Shown: positions 44,248 to 52,355 of the stretch, in pieces | How the letters are laid out: every line of letters begins with the position of its first letter | Numbering within the stretch: the stretch's first letter is position 1 | Assembly (NCBI GenBank): GCA_964438705.1 | Contig: CAYTKQ010000013.1 | Coordinates: 1-64,000 of the forward strand | Origin: Christensenella sp964438705 | GTDB taxonomy: Bacteria > Bacillota > Clostridia > Christensenellales > Christensenellaceae | DNA length: 64,000 nt | Direction of reading: 5' to 3' | Made by a program: the position numbers and the translations under genes | Notes under the pieces: model-generated | Seen by the model: only the letters and a program-made list of their open reading frames with translations | What the model was told of the DNA's origin: nothing | Databases searched by the model: none

Positions 44248-45300
44248 TTACTTTCCTGTTCCGTAGATTTTTGCTTCGTCAAACATGGCTATGATGTTGT
44301 TCGCCGGAATCTCCGGCAGAATATAATCGTGGGACGCGGCGACGATGTAGCGTCCCTTGCTTCCCAAGATGTCGATGATGCGTCGCGTTTCGGCGCGTAC
44401 CGCGTCTTCCGTGCCAAATTTCAATATCTCATTTTCATCGATCCCGCCAAAAAATACACAGTCTGCGCCAAACTCATTCACCAGCGCCTCCGGCTTCATG
44501 TTGTCCGCATTCACCTGAATGGGGTTGATTGCGTCCACGCCGATGTCGATGAAATCTCCGATGATCTCGTGAATGTCGCCACACGAATGGATCGCCGTGA
44601 CGCACCCGTTGGCCTTTGCCTGCGCAATCAGCTTCGCAATGTAAGGCTTGTAGAATTTCCGCCACATATCCGGCGCCATCAGCAGCGCGCGCTGGGAACC
44701 AAAATCGTTCCCAATGAAATACATATCTATTTTTCCGGGGTTTTCCTGAAATGTTCTCCGGTCAAGTTCGTAGTAAAAGGAGAAGCATTTGTCGATGATC
44801 GCCTCACAAACCGCGGGGTTTACATATAGATCGACAAAAAATTCTTCCATATCCTTGAGCTCTGTGGAATCGTGAAAAAACGGTGACCAGCAGCCTCCGA
44901 TCAGGCAGTGGTCCTTTGCGTCCTCCCATTCGTCCGGCGTGATCTTTACGTCATAGTCATCCGGGCTTTCATATCCGCCATAGGCTTCCGCTTCCAAAAC
45001 ACTTTGCACTCCCGCAAGCGGATGCGTGAGCGCCTGCCCATAATGAGCCCCGCCGCGCACGATCCCCCATTCGCACAGCCGCGTCCCGTCTTCATAGACC
45101 TCGCGGTCCGCTCCAATGTATTTGGGACGGATCGTTTTGAAGTCGAGATTGAGTTTGCCATAAAGCGCTTCGTCTTCCCCGGACACGCCAAGTGCCGTCA
45201 CAATATTTTCCGTCGTTTCCTGTGCACCGCCATACCACATCGGAAACCGGTCCAAAGCTTTACGCAAAAACGGCGCGAGCGCCCTTTGCTTGTGTGTCAT
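44248..45300 (-). CDS. UroD-fold methyltransferase-like protein C
   Basis: 350 residues, closest to protein A. VTAIHSCGDIHEIIGDFIDI gives HSCG, and VAASHDYILPEIPANNI gives the same His-for-Cys exchange at the third zinc position. FIGNDFGSQRALLMAPDMWR matches protein A's LIGNDMGSQRSLMLSPQMVR. It is the first gene of the operon behind promoter 45357-45385 and its operator. No corrinoid protein gene is nearby. A possible role is methyl transfer from an O-methylated sugar delivered by the ABC importer (hypothesis). Confidence 0.82.
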   Translation of the reverse strand: MTHKQRALAPFLRKALDRFPMWYGGAQETTENIVTALGVSGEDEALYGKLNLDFKTIRPKYIGADREVYEDGTRLCEWGIVRGGAHYGQALTHPLAGVQSVLEAEAYGGYESPDDYDVKITPDEWEDAKDHCLIGGCWSPFFHDSTELKDMEEFFVDLYVNPAVCEAIIDKCFSFYYELDRRTFQENPGKIDMYFIGNDFGSQRALLMAPDMWRKFYKPYIAKLIAQAKANGCVTAIHSCGDIHEIIGDFIDIGVDAINPIQVNADNMKPEALVNEFGADCVFFGGIDENEILKFGTEDAVRAETRRIIDILGSKGRYIVAASHDYILPEIPANNIIAMFDEAKIYGTGK

Positions 45301-45327
45301 CTCTATTCTCCTGTATCATTCCGGTAA

Positions 45328-45348
45328 CTGGTAGGACCAGTTGGTCCC
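45328..45348. promoter_or_regulatory. Operator cluster of overlapping TGGT/ACCA palindromes
   Basis: CTGGT-AGG-ACCAG (45328-45340) is a perfect palindrome of the TGGT-N3-ACCA kind bound by GntR/FadR-type repressors. GGACCA-GT-TGGTCC (45334-45347) is a second palindrome sharing a half-site. They lie just downstream of the promoter, around the transcription start. The regulator gene is not in the window. Confidence 0.7.
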
Positions 45349-45356
45349 ATGCGTTC

Positions 45357-45385
45357 ATTCTACAACACCCATTCACAAAATGCAA
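45357..45385 (-). promoter_or_regulatory. Promoter of the UroD-mutarotase-fucI operon
   Basis: Minus-strand TTGCAT and TAGAAT with a 17-base spacer, about 60 bases before the first gene. It lets this operon be controlled apart from the importer genes upstream. Confidence 0.75.
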
Positions 45386-45429
45386 TCCATTTTTGCGCGA
45401 TATTCAAGCATTGCATCCGCTTGTGAAGA

Positions 45430-45451
45430 GAGGGGGGATCTCTCCCCCCTC
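45430..45451 (-). other. Strong intercistronic hairpin after the binding-protein gene
   Basis: GAGGGGGGA pairs with TCCCCCCTC across four bases, with no T-run. Such stems after binding-protein genes often protect the mRNA end from exonucleases; it may also partly terminate (inference). Confidence 0.55.
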
Positions 45452-45483
45452 AAACTTCAGCAAACATCAGTAATGAGTATTTT

Positions 45484-46743
45484 TTACCACTGCGTCGGAT
45501 AGAATTCGTCCACGTTATCCTTCGTGATCATATCCGTGGTGAGATAGCCGACGGGCAGCACTTCTTCACCGTTGAACCACGCGGCGATCGTGCGCGCGGA
45601 AAGGCCGGCATCGCCTTCTGCGGACTGATAGTTGACCGCAAGGAGGTCTCCGCTCTTTACGAGGTCCTGACCGGTCTTGGAGTTTCCTGCAGCAACGACC
45701 TTGATGTCTGTGCGGCCGGATTCCTTGATCGCGTCGATCGCGCCCGTTGCCTGCGGCGCGTCGTCCGCGAGGAAGATCGCTTTGAGATCATCGCCGAAAC
45801 GGGTGATCCAGTCTGCAACGACCTGTTTCACCTTTGCGGCTTCAAAACCGGGCGACTGAATGTCAAGCTGCTTGATGTCCGGATATTTTTCCTTCAGCTG
45901 CGTGATCGGTCCATAGGTACGCGCATAGTAGGGCGAGGTTCCAACGTTGTGCGTGATATACGCGACGCCGCCTTGTCCGCCCATCGCTTCGCCGAGCGTA
46001 TCGGCGAGATCTCTCATCTGTGCCCAATCGTCGGGGCCTGTCCACGCGATCATGTAGGGCATTGCATCGGATGTGGGCAGCGTGTTGGTGCCAAATGCCG
46101 GGATGCCTGCCTGCGTGATCTTGCGGAACTGCTGTGTCGCGTTCTCAGCCGAAAGCGGAATGAGCGCGATTGCGTCGGGCTTCGCATTGATCGCCTGATC
46201 GATCATCTGATCCTGAATCGCCGGATCCCAGTTCGGGGAAAGGATTTCCACTTCCATGCCAAGCGCTTCGGCAGCCTGATTCCAGCCCTTCATGTAGGCG
46301 TTCGTCCATGCGTGGTCGCCGTGTACGATGACGATGACCTTTTTTCCCTTTGCGCCGTCAGCGGGCGATTTCGGCAGCTGATCGGACTTTGCGCCCGCGT
46401 CCCAGCCGACAAATTCCTGATCATAGTAGTGACCGGATTCGTCTTCTGCAAGCGCCGCCGGATCGGACGGCCGTTCCGGGAACGTCTTTTCGATCGGATC
46501 GGGCATCAGCAGCTTGTTGTCCGTGCTCATCTGCTCGGCGACTGCCTTTGTCCACAGGTCCTTGGATACCGTGAGGTTGTCTCCCTCTGCCGGAGCATCA
46601 GCCGACGCGCTTGGTTCCCCCGAAGCTTCCGTGGAAGGGGACGCCTCCTGAGAAGCCGACGGGGCCTCTGCCGCAGGCGCACATGCCGCGAACAGCACAC
46701 ACGCCATTACCACTGTGAGCACAATAGCAATAATTTTTTTCAT
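45484..46743 (-). CDS. Sugar-binding lipoprotein of the second RbsABC-type importer
   Basis: 419 residues. Signal peptide with lipobox LFAAC, a Ser/Pro/Glu linker, then about 80 residues of unusual N-terminal sequence (DLWTKAVAEQMSTDNKLL and following) before the periplasmic-binding-protein fold begins at KKVIVIVHGDHAWTNAYMKG. Typical family strings follow (INAKPDAIALIPLSAENATQ, IFLADDAPQATGAIDAIKES). The extra segment is longer than in RbsB and may form an added lobe or membrane spacer. AGGAGG precedes the ATG. Highest-copy product of the operon if the following hairpin stabilises its message. Confidence 0.9.
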   Translation of the reverse strand: MKKIIAIVLTVVMACVLFAACAPAAEAPSASQEASPSTEASGEPSASADAPAEGDNLTVSKDLWTKAVAEQMSTDNKLLMPDPIEKTFPERPSDPAALAEDESGHYYDQEFVGWDAGAKSDQLPKSPADGAKGKKVIVIVHGDHAWTNAYMKGWNQAAEALGMEVEILSPNWDPAIQDQMIDQAINAKPDAIALIPLSAENATQQFRKITQAGIPAFGTNTLPTSDAMPYMIAWTGPDDWAQMRDLADTLGEAMGGQGGVAYITHNVGTSPYYARTYGPITQLKEKYPDIKQLDIQSPGFEAAKVKQVVADWITRFGDDLKAIFLADDAPQATGAIDAIKESGRTDIKVVAAGNSKTGQDLVKSGDLLAVNYQSAEGDAGLSARTIAAWFNGEEVLPVGYLTTDMITKDNVDEFYPTQW

Positions 46744-46791
46744 GTTTTTCCTCCTGATTTTTTATTTTACGCCGGATTTTCCGGTAGTAAA

Positions 46792-47832
46792 CTATAGCTT
46801 GGTCCTGCCCGTTTCCTTGCGATACTGGATCAGCAGGTTGGGGCGTAATCCGATGGTCTTTTGCTTGTTGTATTTGCTCAGCGTCTCATAGATGACGCAG
46901 AACGCGAGCACGATTCCCGTGAACATGATCTGCATTTCGAACTTGCCCACCGTGCTCGTCACCACCGAGAGCATTGCCATGATGGCGATGATCGAGATAA
47001 ACGTATTGACTACGTTGCCCTTGCCGCCGTTGATGTCCGTACCGCCGATGATGGTCGCCGTCAGCGCCACCATGAGCGGCGCGATGCCCTTTTCACCGAG
47101 CGTGGGCGTCGCGGTACCCATATAGGCCCCGAACAGCGCGCCGCCGAATGCGCACACGATACCCGAAAGCATGAACACGATGATGGTGTTGCGATCCGAT
47201 TTGATACCCGCGAGCCACGCAGTCTCAAGATTGCCGCCCATCAGATATACGCTCCTGCCAAACCGTGTTTTGGAAAGCACGATCGCAAAAATCACGACCG
47301 CCGCCAGCGTGATAAGAAACACGGTGGAGATGGGCAGAACATCCATGCTCGCGTTGAGCGCGTCCGTCAAGGCGTAATCGCCTTTGACGCTGATTTCCGC
47401 ACCGTTGCAGTAAATGTACATCAAGCCTTTCAGCACAAACTGCGTGCCCAGCGTGGCGATGAACGAATGGATCTTTGCCTTGGCAACCAGAATGCCGTTG
47501 AAGATACCCGTGAGCGCGCCCACGCCGGCCGCAATCAGAAACGCAAGGAACCACGGCAGACCCGAGAGGGTGAACATGCCCATTGCGATGATCGCTCCCA
47601 TATTCGCCATATAGCCGACGGACAGATCCATGTGACCCGCGATCATACACAGCGTGAACCCGAGACCGATGAAGGTGTAGAGCGTCGCGCTGTTGAAGAT
47701 CGACGTGAAATTATATACTGTATAAAAGTTTTTTGCGAAAAGGCCCGCAATGAGCACCACCGCCAGAAAGATGTAGGCACGATAATCGTTGATGAGCCCC
47801 GCATTGATTTTGACTTTTCCCGCTTTTTCCAT
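46792..47832 (-). CDS. RbsC-like sugar permease 1 of the second importer
   Basis: 346 residues, about ten membrane helices. GLGFTLCMIAGHMDLSVGYM is the conserved early signature (usual TGGIDLSVG, here AGHMDLSVG), and LTATIIGGTDINGGKGNVVN is the ATPase-contact loop. It overlaps the other permease gene by one base. Two different permease genes mean a heterodimeric channel, unlike the first importer in this window. Confidence 0.92.
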   Translation of the reverse strand: MEKAGKVKINAGLINDYRAYIFLAVVLIAGLFAKNFYTVYNFTSIFNSATLYTFIGLGFTLCMIAGHMDLSVGYMANMGAIIAMGMFTLSGLPWFLAFLIAAGVGALTGIFNGILVAKAKIHSFIATLGTQFVLKGLMYIYCNGAEISVKGDYALTDALNASMDVLPISTVFLITLAAVVIFAIVLSKTRFGRSVYLMGGNLETAWLAGIKSDRNTIIVFMLSGIVCAFGGALFGAYMGTATPTLGEKGIAPLMVALTATIIGGTDINGGKGNVVNTFISIIAIMAMLSVVTSTVGKFEMQIMFTGIVLAFCVIYETLSKYNKQKTIGLRPNLLIQYRKETGRTKL

Positions 47833-48875
47833 TATGCCCTCCCCAGCTTTCTTTCAGAATTGGTGTTCAGCCACACCACGAACAGGAACACAAGCCCCGT
47901 CACAAGATATTGCTGGAATGTCCCGATGCCGATGAGCGTCATGATGTTGTTGAGCATGCCCACCACGAGCACGCCGCCGAATACGCCGACGATGTTTCCC
48001 TTGCCGCCCGAGAGCATCATGCCGCCCAAGAGCACGGCCGTCAGGCATGAGAAGTCGTAGCCTTCGCCGTTTGAATACGCGCCTGTCTTATTGAGGGAGG
48101 CAAAGAAGATGCCCGTGATCGCCGCACAGAACGAGCAGAACACATAGGCCCAGATGATCGTCCTTGAGCAGTTGATGCCGGACAGCTTTGCGACCTCGTA
48201 ATTGGAGCCGACAATTTTTAATTTGTTGCCGAATTTCGTGCGCGTCATCAGAAAGTAGGAGATGATGAACAGTACGATCATCACCACCACCATCAGCGGC
48301 AGTGCGCCGTTGAAAAAGTAGGTGCGCGCCAGTGAGTTGAACTGCTCCGCCGCCGCAAGCGCCGCTTCGTTGCCTCCTGCGACCGTATCCGGATAGATCT
48401 GCGATCCGCCCCATGCCACGCGGGCGATGCCCGACAGCACGAGGTTGAAAGCAAGCGTCCAGATGATGGGGTTTGCGCGATATTTTCCGATGAGGATACC
48501 ATTTACAACGCCCACCAGCGTACCCGTCGCGATGCCCCCCACAAGGCTTACCACGATGCCGAACGGAATGAGCTGGATCGCCATCATGCCCGAAAGAGCG
48601 ATGGTCATGGGCAGCGACATGTCGTTGAAATTCGCAGAATATACAATGAATGCGAGGCCCGCGCACGCGATGCCCGTCATTGCGACCGCGCTCAGAATCG
48701 AGCGTATGTTGTCGACGGACAGATAATCCCCCTGCTTGATGATGAGGCCGACCACCAGAAGGATCGCGACCACGATGTAAATTCCCAGTTTGTTGACGAT
48801 GATGCTTCCCTTGCTGATGTCCGTTCTGCGGCCATCCTGCTTGACGGAAGCAACATTCTCCGTTTTATTTGTCAT
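47832..48875 (-). CDS. RbsC-like sugar permease 2 of the second importer
   Basis: 347 residues of the same family. The early signature is more divergent, GLAFIVYSANFNDMSLPMTI (expected TGGIDLSVG), while the coupling loop LTAVLLGGMMLSGGKGNIVG is intact. The loss of the acidic DLS in this partner fits division of labour within a heterodimer. A long loop with GGSQIYPDTVAGGNEAALAA between helices may reach the binding protein. It overlaps the ATPase gene by four bases (ATGA). Confidence 0.9.
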   Translation of the reverse strand: MTNKTENVASVKQDGRRTDISKGSIIVNKLGIYIVVAILLVVGLIIKQGDYLSVDNIRSILSAVAMTGIACAGLAFIVYSANFNDMSLPMTIALSGMMAIQLIPFGIVVSLVGGIATGTLVGVVNGILIGKYRANPIIWTLAFNLVLSGIARVAWGGSQIYPDTVAGGNEAALAAAEQFNSLARTYFFNGALPLMVVVMIVLFIISYFLMTRTKFGNKLKIVGSNYEVAKLSGINCSRTIIWAYVFCSFCAAITGIFFASLNKTGAYSNGEGYDFSCLTAVLLGGMMLSGGKGNIVGVFGGVLVVGMLNNIMTLIGIGTFQQYLVTGLVFLFVVWLNTNSERKLGRA

Positions 48876-50395
48876 GATATGTGTTCTCCCTCCCCGTTTG
48901 CGGCGACAAGCAGCGAATGCTCTGTGATTTCCTGCTTGCTGATCTCGCCGATGATGCGTCCTTCGCGCAGAATGATCGCGCGGTCGGAAAGCCCCACCAC
49001 CTCGGGCAGATCGCTCGACAGCAGAATGACTGCATTGCCGCGCGCCGCGTAATCGAGCACCGCCTGATGGATGATTTGCTTCGCGCCGATATCCACGCCG
49101 CGCGTGGGTTCATCGAGGATCAGTACGGAAACATCCGTTGCAAGCCATTTCGCCATCAGCACCTTCTGCTGATTTCCGCCCGACAGATTGTTGACGATGC
49201 GCCCCGGCTCAGGCGGATAGATGGAAAGCTCGTCGATCTTCGCGTCCACGCAGCCGCTGTGCTTGTTGGGATGATAGAACGGTCCGTTTTCGAGATCGTC
49301 GATGATCGTCGATAGTATGTTGTCCGTGATGCTCTGCGTGAGCGCAAGCCCCGCCACCTTCCGGTCCTCCGTCAGATAGCCGATACCCGCCTCGATGGCT
49401 TCGGACATGGATTTGAAATGCTGTTCCTTGCCGCACATCGTGATGGTGCCCATATCGATTGGGTCCACGCCCACGAGCGCGCGGCCGATCTCGCTCCTGC
49501 CCGACCCCGCAAGGCCCACGATGGCAAGCACTTCGCCTTTGTGCAGGTTGAAGTCCACATGATGGAAAAATCCCCAGCGCGTGAGGTCCTTGACATTCAG
49601 CATTTCTTCGCCGATCGTCGCAGAACGGGTCGCGTAGAAATCTTTGACGGATTTGCCGACCATCATTTCGATAAGATGATCTGTATTTGTATCTTCCACT
49701 GAAAATGTGCCGACCTTTTTGCCGTCGCGCATGACGGTGATGTTGTCCGCCACTTCAAAAATTTCCTGCAAATGATGGGAAATATAAATGATTGCAAGCC
49801 CCTGCTGCTTTAAGGATGCGATGATCTTGAACAGCCGCTGCACCTCCTCGCTCGAAAGAGCGGAGGTGGGCTCGTCCATGACGATGATGGACGGATTTGT
49901 GCCCAGCACCTTTGCGATCTCGACCAACTGCGCCTCGCACTGGCTGATTTCGGATATTTCCTTTGTCGGGTCGATATAGTCGAGCCCCACACGTGCAAGA
50001 AGCTCCTTTGTCTGCCGGATCGCTTCCTTTTTGTCCACAAACAATCCGCTCTTCGGGAGCCGCCCCGCGAGCATGTTTTCGTAAATCGAGATGCACCGTG
50101 CAAGGCTCAGTTCCTGATAGATCATTCCCACACCGTGTTCCTTTGCCATCGCGGGCGTGTGCAGCGCGCACACGCTGCCGTTGATGAGGATATCTCCGGT
50201 GTAGTCGTTAAAAAGCCCTGCCAGCACCTTCATCAGCGTCGATTTTCCCGCGCCGTTCTCCCCGACGAGCGCGTGCACTTCGCCCGGCTTCACGGTAAAG
50301 GTGACCCCGTCTACCGCGAGCGTGCCCGGAAAACGTTTGGTAACGTCTCTCATTTCCAGTGCATAAGCCGCTTGTGTGTTTGGCATTTCACTCAT
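48872..50395 (-). CDS. RbsA-like sugar ABC ATPase of the second importer
   Basis: 507 residues with two nucleotide-binding domains. First: Walker A VGENGAGKST, Walker B IIVMDEPTSAL, and a degenerate signature (ISQCEAQLVEI). Second: degenerate Walker A GLAGSGRSEI, signature LSGGNQQKVLMAKWL and Walker B VLILDEPTRGVDIG. The arrangement equals that of the RbsA in the first importer. First gene of the importer operon, divergent from the two-component genes. Confidence 0.93.
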   Translation of the reverse strand: MSEMPNTQAAYALEMRDVTKRFPGTLAVDGVTFTVKPGEVHALVGENGAGKSTLMKVLAGLFNDYTGDILINGSVCALHTPAMAKEHGVGMIYQELSLARCISIYENMLAGRLPKSGLFVDKKEAIRQTKELLARVGLDYIDPTKEISEISQCEAQLVEIAKVLGTNPSIIVMDEPTSALSSEEVQRLFKIIASLKQQGLAIIYISHHLQEIFEVADNITVMRDGKKVGTFSVEDTNTDHLIEMMVGKSVKDFYATRSATIGEEMLNVKDLTRWGFFHHVDFNLHKGEVLAIVGLAGSGRSEIGRALVGVDPIDMGTITMCGKEQHFKSMSEAIEAGIGYLTEDRKVAGLALTQSITDNILSTIIDDLENGPFYHPNKHSGCVDAKIDELSIYPPEPGRIVNNLSGGNQQKVLMAKWLATDVSVLILDEPTRGVDIGAKQIIHQAVLDYAARGNAVILLSSDLPEVVGLSDRAIILREGRIIGEISKQEITEHSLLVAANGEGEHIS

Positions 50396-50578
50396 GCTAA
50401 AACTACCTCTCTTCTTCTCCTTATTATGGTCAACCGCGCCCGCGTCTTACGCAGGGCAACGCTTTTTACACCGCATCATTCCCGCGCTGTTTTACAAAAA
50501 CAGCATCTTGATCACAATGGGTTTTTTTGATGGAACAGAATTGTTTTATCTTTTGGAATATTTTCTTTTGTGGTTGCC

Positions 50579-50606
50579 ATTATAGAGGATTTTTATTCAA
50601 AAACAA
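50579..50606 (-). promoter_or_regulatory. Candidate promoter of the second sugar importer
   Basis: Minus-strand TTGTTT and perfect TATAAT with a 16-base spacer. The poor -35 suggests dependence on an activator, probably the divergent AraC-type response regulator. Confidence 0.5.
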
Positions 50607-50689
50607 ATGGATTATTTTTAGGAAAACGTGTAAAAATTTGCACAGTTTTTGCCGCGCACAGTGTTTTTCCGCATTCCGCTTTACTTTTT

Positions 50690-50717
50690 TTGGCGATGCG
50701 GATATCCTATATATAAT
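50690..50717 (+). promoter_or_regulatory. Candidate promoter of the two-component genes
   Basis: TTGGCG and perfect TATAAT with a 16-base spacer, about 60 bases before the GTG start. Confidence 0.5.
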
Positions 50718-50775
50718 TCATATCATCAAGCTCATAATATTACAAAATGTGATTGCGGAAGGGAGAAAAGGCAGC

Positions 50776-52350
50776 GTGTATAAACTTCTGATCGCGGATG
50801 ACGAGGATCATCTGCGCGACCTCATCATCACGCAGATCGACTGGGTGCAGCTCGGCTTTGAAGTAATGGGCGCGCGGGACGGCAAGGAAGCGCTGGAGCT
50901 TGTGGAAAACGGCTTTGTGCCCGACGCGCTTTTAACCGATGTGCGCATGCCCATCATGGACGGTCTGGAACTTTCCGAACGTTTGAAGGAGCGCTGCCCC
51001 GACATCGCCATCATCGTGCTTTCCGGTCACGACGAATTTTCCTATGCCAAAAAATCCATGCAGCTTGGCACGTCGGATTATTTATTGAAGCCCATCCGCC
51101 CCGCCGCGCTCACTGAGGTCATGAGGAAGCTGCGCAGCACGCTCGATGAAGCGCAGGAACAAAAAAGAGAGCTGATGCACATCCAGATGCAGCTCGAGGA
51201 AAGCATGCCTATTTTGCGCCAGCAATATCTGCTGATGCTGCTTTACGATTCCTTCCCCGAGGAAATGATCCGCGACCAGTTCGACTATCTGGGCATTTCC
51301 CTTGCCGGGCTTTCGTACACCGTGTGCCTCGTCTCCCATCCTCCGCTCGAAAACCCTGCGGACAAATTCTTTACCTGCTTTGCCGTACAAAATGTGCTGC
51401 AAAAATTGTTTGATGAAAATTGCATCTGCATTTTCGACAATGAGGGCCTGCAAATGATGCTGTGCGCCTCTTCACGCGAGAGCAGCGACCGCGACGCGCT
51501 CGAATCCCGCCTGAAAAGCGCGATCAAACAGATCAACGCACAGTTTTCGCTTGTTGCCACCGCCTCTATGGGGGTGGACGTTCCCTCCCTTTCCGATCTT
51601 CCCCAGTCTTACAAAAGCGCGCTCGCCGCGCTGGAGGGGCGCGTCATCGGAGGGAATGGAATCGTATACGACGCGCTCATGAAAAGCGCGTTCCTCGGCA
51701 CAGTGCAATACGATCAGCCGTTTGCGCTTTCCGAGACGATCGCCTCCGTATTTTCGTATGAACGCGCAGAGGTGCTAAGGCACAACATCGGCGCCCTGTT
51801 TGACGATATGCGCGCGCAGAACTGTACAGACATCACTTATCTGCGCCTTGTGTGCTCAGATCTCATCAACAACGTACACCGCGTCTTTTCGGGCTGCGGA
51901 GAGATCGACGGCGACATCTTTCGCCGCCTGTTTGGTGCAATGACGCTCGACGAACTGCGTACAGTCACGACAGATTATATCCTCGAATTGAAAGTGAAAA
52001 ACGACGAAGTCTCCCGCCAGAAGCAAAAGGGGCTCATCCATCAGGCGTTTGAATACATCGAACAAAATTTTCAGGACCCGGGACTGTCCTTATCGAGCAT
52101 TGCACATCAGCTCTATGTATCTCCTTCCTATTTGAGCAATCTGTTCAGCCGAAAATGCGAAATGAATTTTGTGGACTATGTGACGCGCCTGCGTATGGAA
52201 AGCGCAAAAAAACTGCTGCTTTCCACCGCGCTCAAGACCTATGAGGTCGCGACGCAGGTGGGGTATAAGGACCCGCAGTATTTTTCCAACAGTTTCAAAA
52301 AGTATACGGGGATGACCCCGTCGGAATTCCGCTCGGAAAAGCAGGAGTGA
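50776..52350 (+). CDS. YesN-type response regulator with AraC DNA-binding domain
   Basis: 524 residues. The receiver domain (about 1-120) has the acidic pair IADDE, phospho-acceptor Asp in LLTDVRMPIMDGLEL, and Lys in LLKPIRP. A helical middle region (about 125-420) follows. The AraC domain at the end has two helix-turn-helices (LSSIAHQLYVSPSYLSNLFS and YEVATQVGYKDPQYFSNSFK). The start is a GTG at 50776 behind GGGAGAAAAGG. It is coupled to the sensor kinase, whose ribosome site overlaps this stop codon. It likely activates the divergent importer when sugar is sensed outside. Confidence 0.93.
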   Translation: MYKLLIADDEDHLRDLIITQIDWVQLGFEVMGARDGKEALELVENGFVPDALLTDVRMPIMDGLELSERLKERCPDIAIIVLSGHDEFSYAKKSMQLGTSDYLLKPIRPAALTEVMRKLRSTLDEAQEQKRELMHIQMQLEESMPILRQQYLLMLLYDSFPEEMIRDQFDYLGISLAGLSYTVCLVSHPPLENPADKFFTCFAVQNVLQKLFDENCICIFDNEGLQMMLCASSRESSDRDALESRLKSAIKQINAQFSLVATASMGVDVPSLSDLPQSYKSALAALEGRVIGGNGIVYDALMKSAFLGTVQYDQPFALSETIASVFSYERAEVLRHNIGALFDDMRAQNCTDITYLRLVCSDLINNVHRVFSGCGEIDGDIFRRLFGAMTLDELRTVTTDYILELKVKNDEVSRQKQKGLIHQAFEYIEQNFQDPGLSLSSIAHQLYVSPSYLSNLFSRKCEMNFVDYVTRLRMESAKKLLLSTALKTYEVATQVGYKDPQYFSNSFKKYTGMTPSEFRSEKQE

Positions 52351-52355
52351 GCCAA

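Larger units (their letters stand above)
50396..50775. other. Divergent regulatory region between importer and two-component genes
   Basis: 380 bases, AT-rich in the middle. It holds one candidate promoter in each direction and an approx 175-base leader for the importer operon. A plus-strand open frame continues upstream of the regulator's GTG but is low-complexity (Phe/Cys/Ile rich) and not a credible protein. Confidence 0.7.

Noticed and set aside
41891..45300. True uroporphyrinogen decarboxylases of heme synthesis
   Set aside because: Three paralogues within a sugar locus, with HSCG-type zinc motifs and no other heme genes nearby; methyltransferase-like function fits better.
46861..48060. 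399-codon plus-strand open frame opposite the two permease genes
   Set aside because: Highly charged Asp/His/Arg sequence, as expected from the complement of membrane-protein codons; not a gene.
50527..50775. N-terminal extension of the response regulator to an upstream ATG
   Set aside because: The extra 83 residues are AT-derived Phe/Ile/Cys-rich sequence. The receiver domain begins exactly at the GTG at 50776, which has its own ribosome site, and a promoter lies within the extension.
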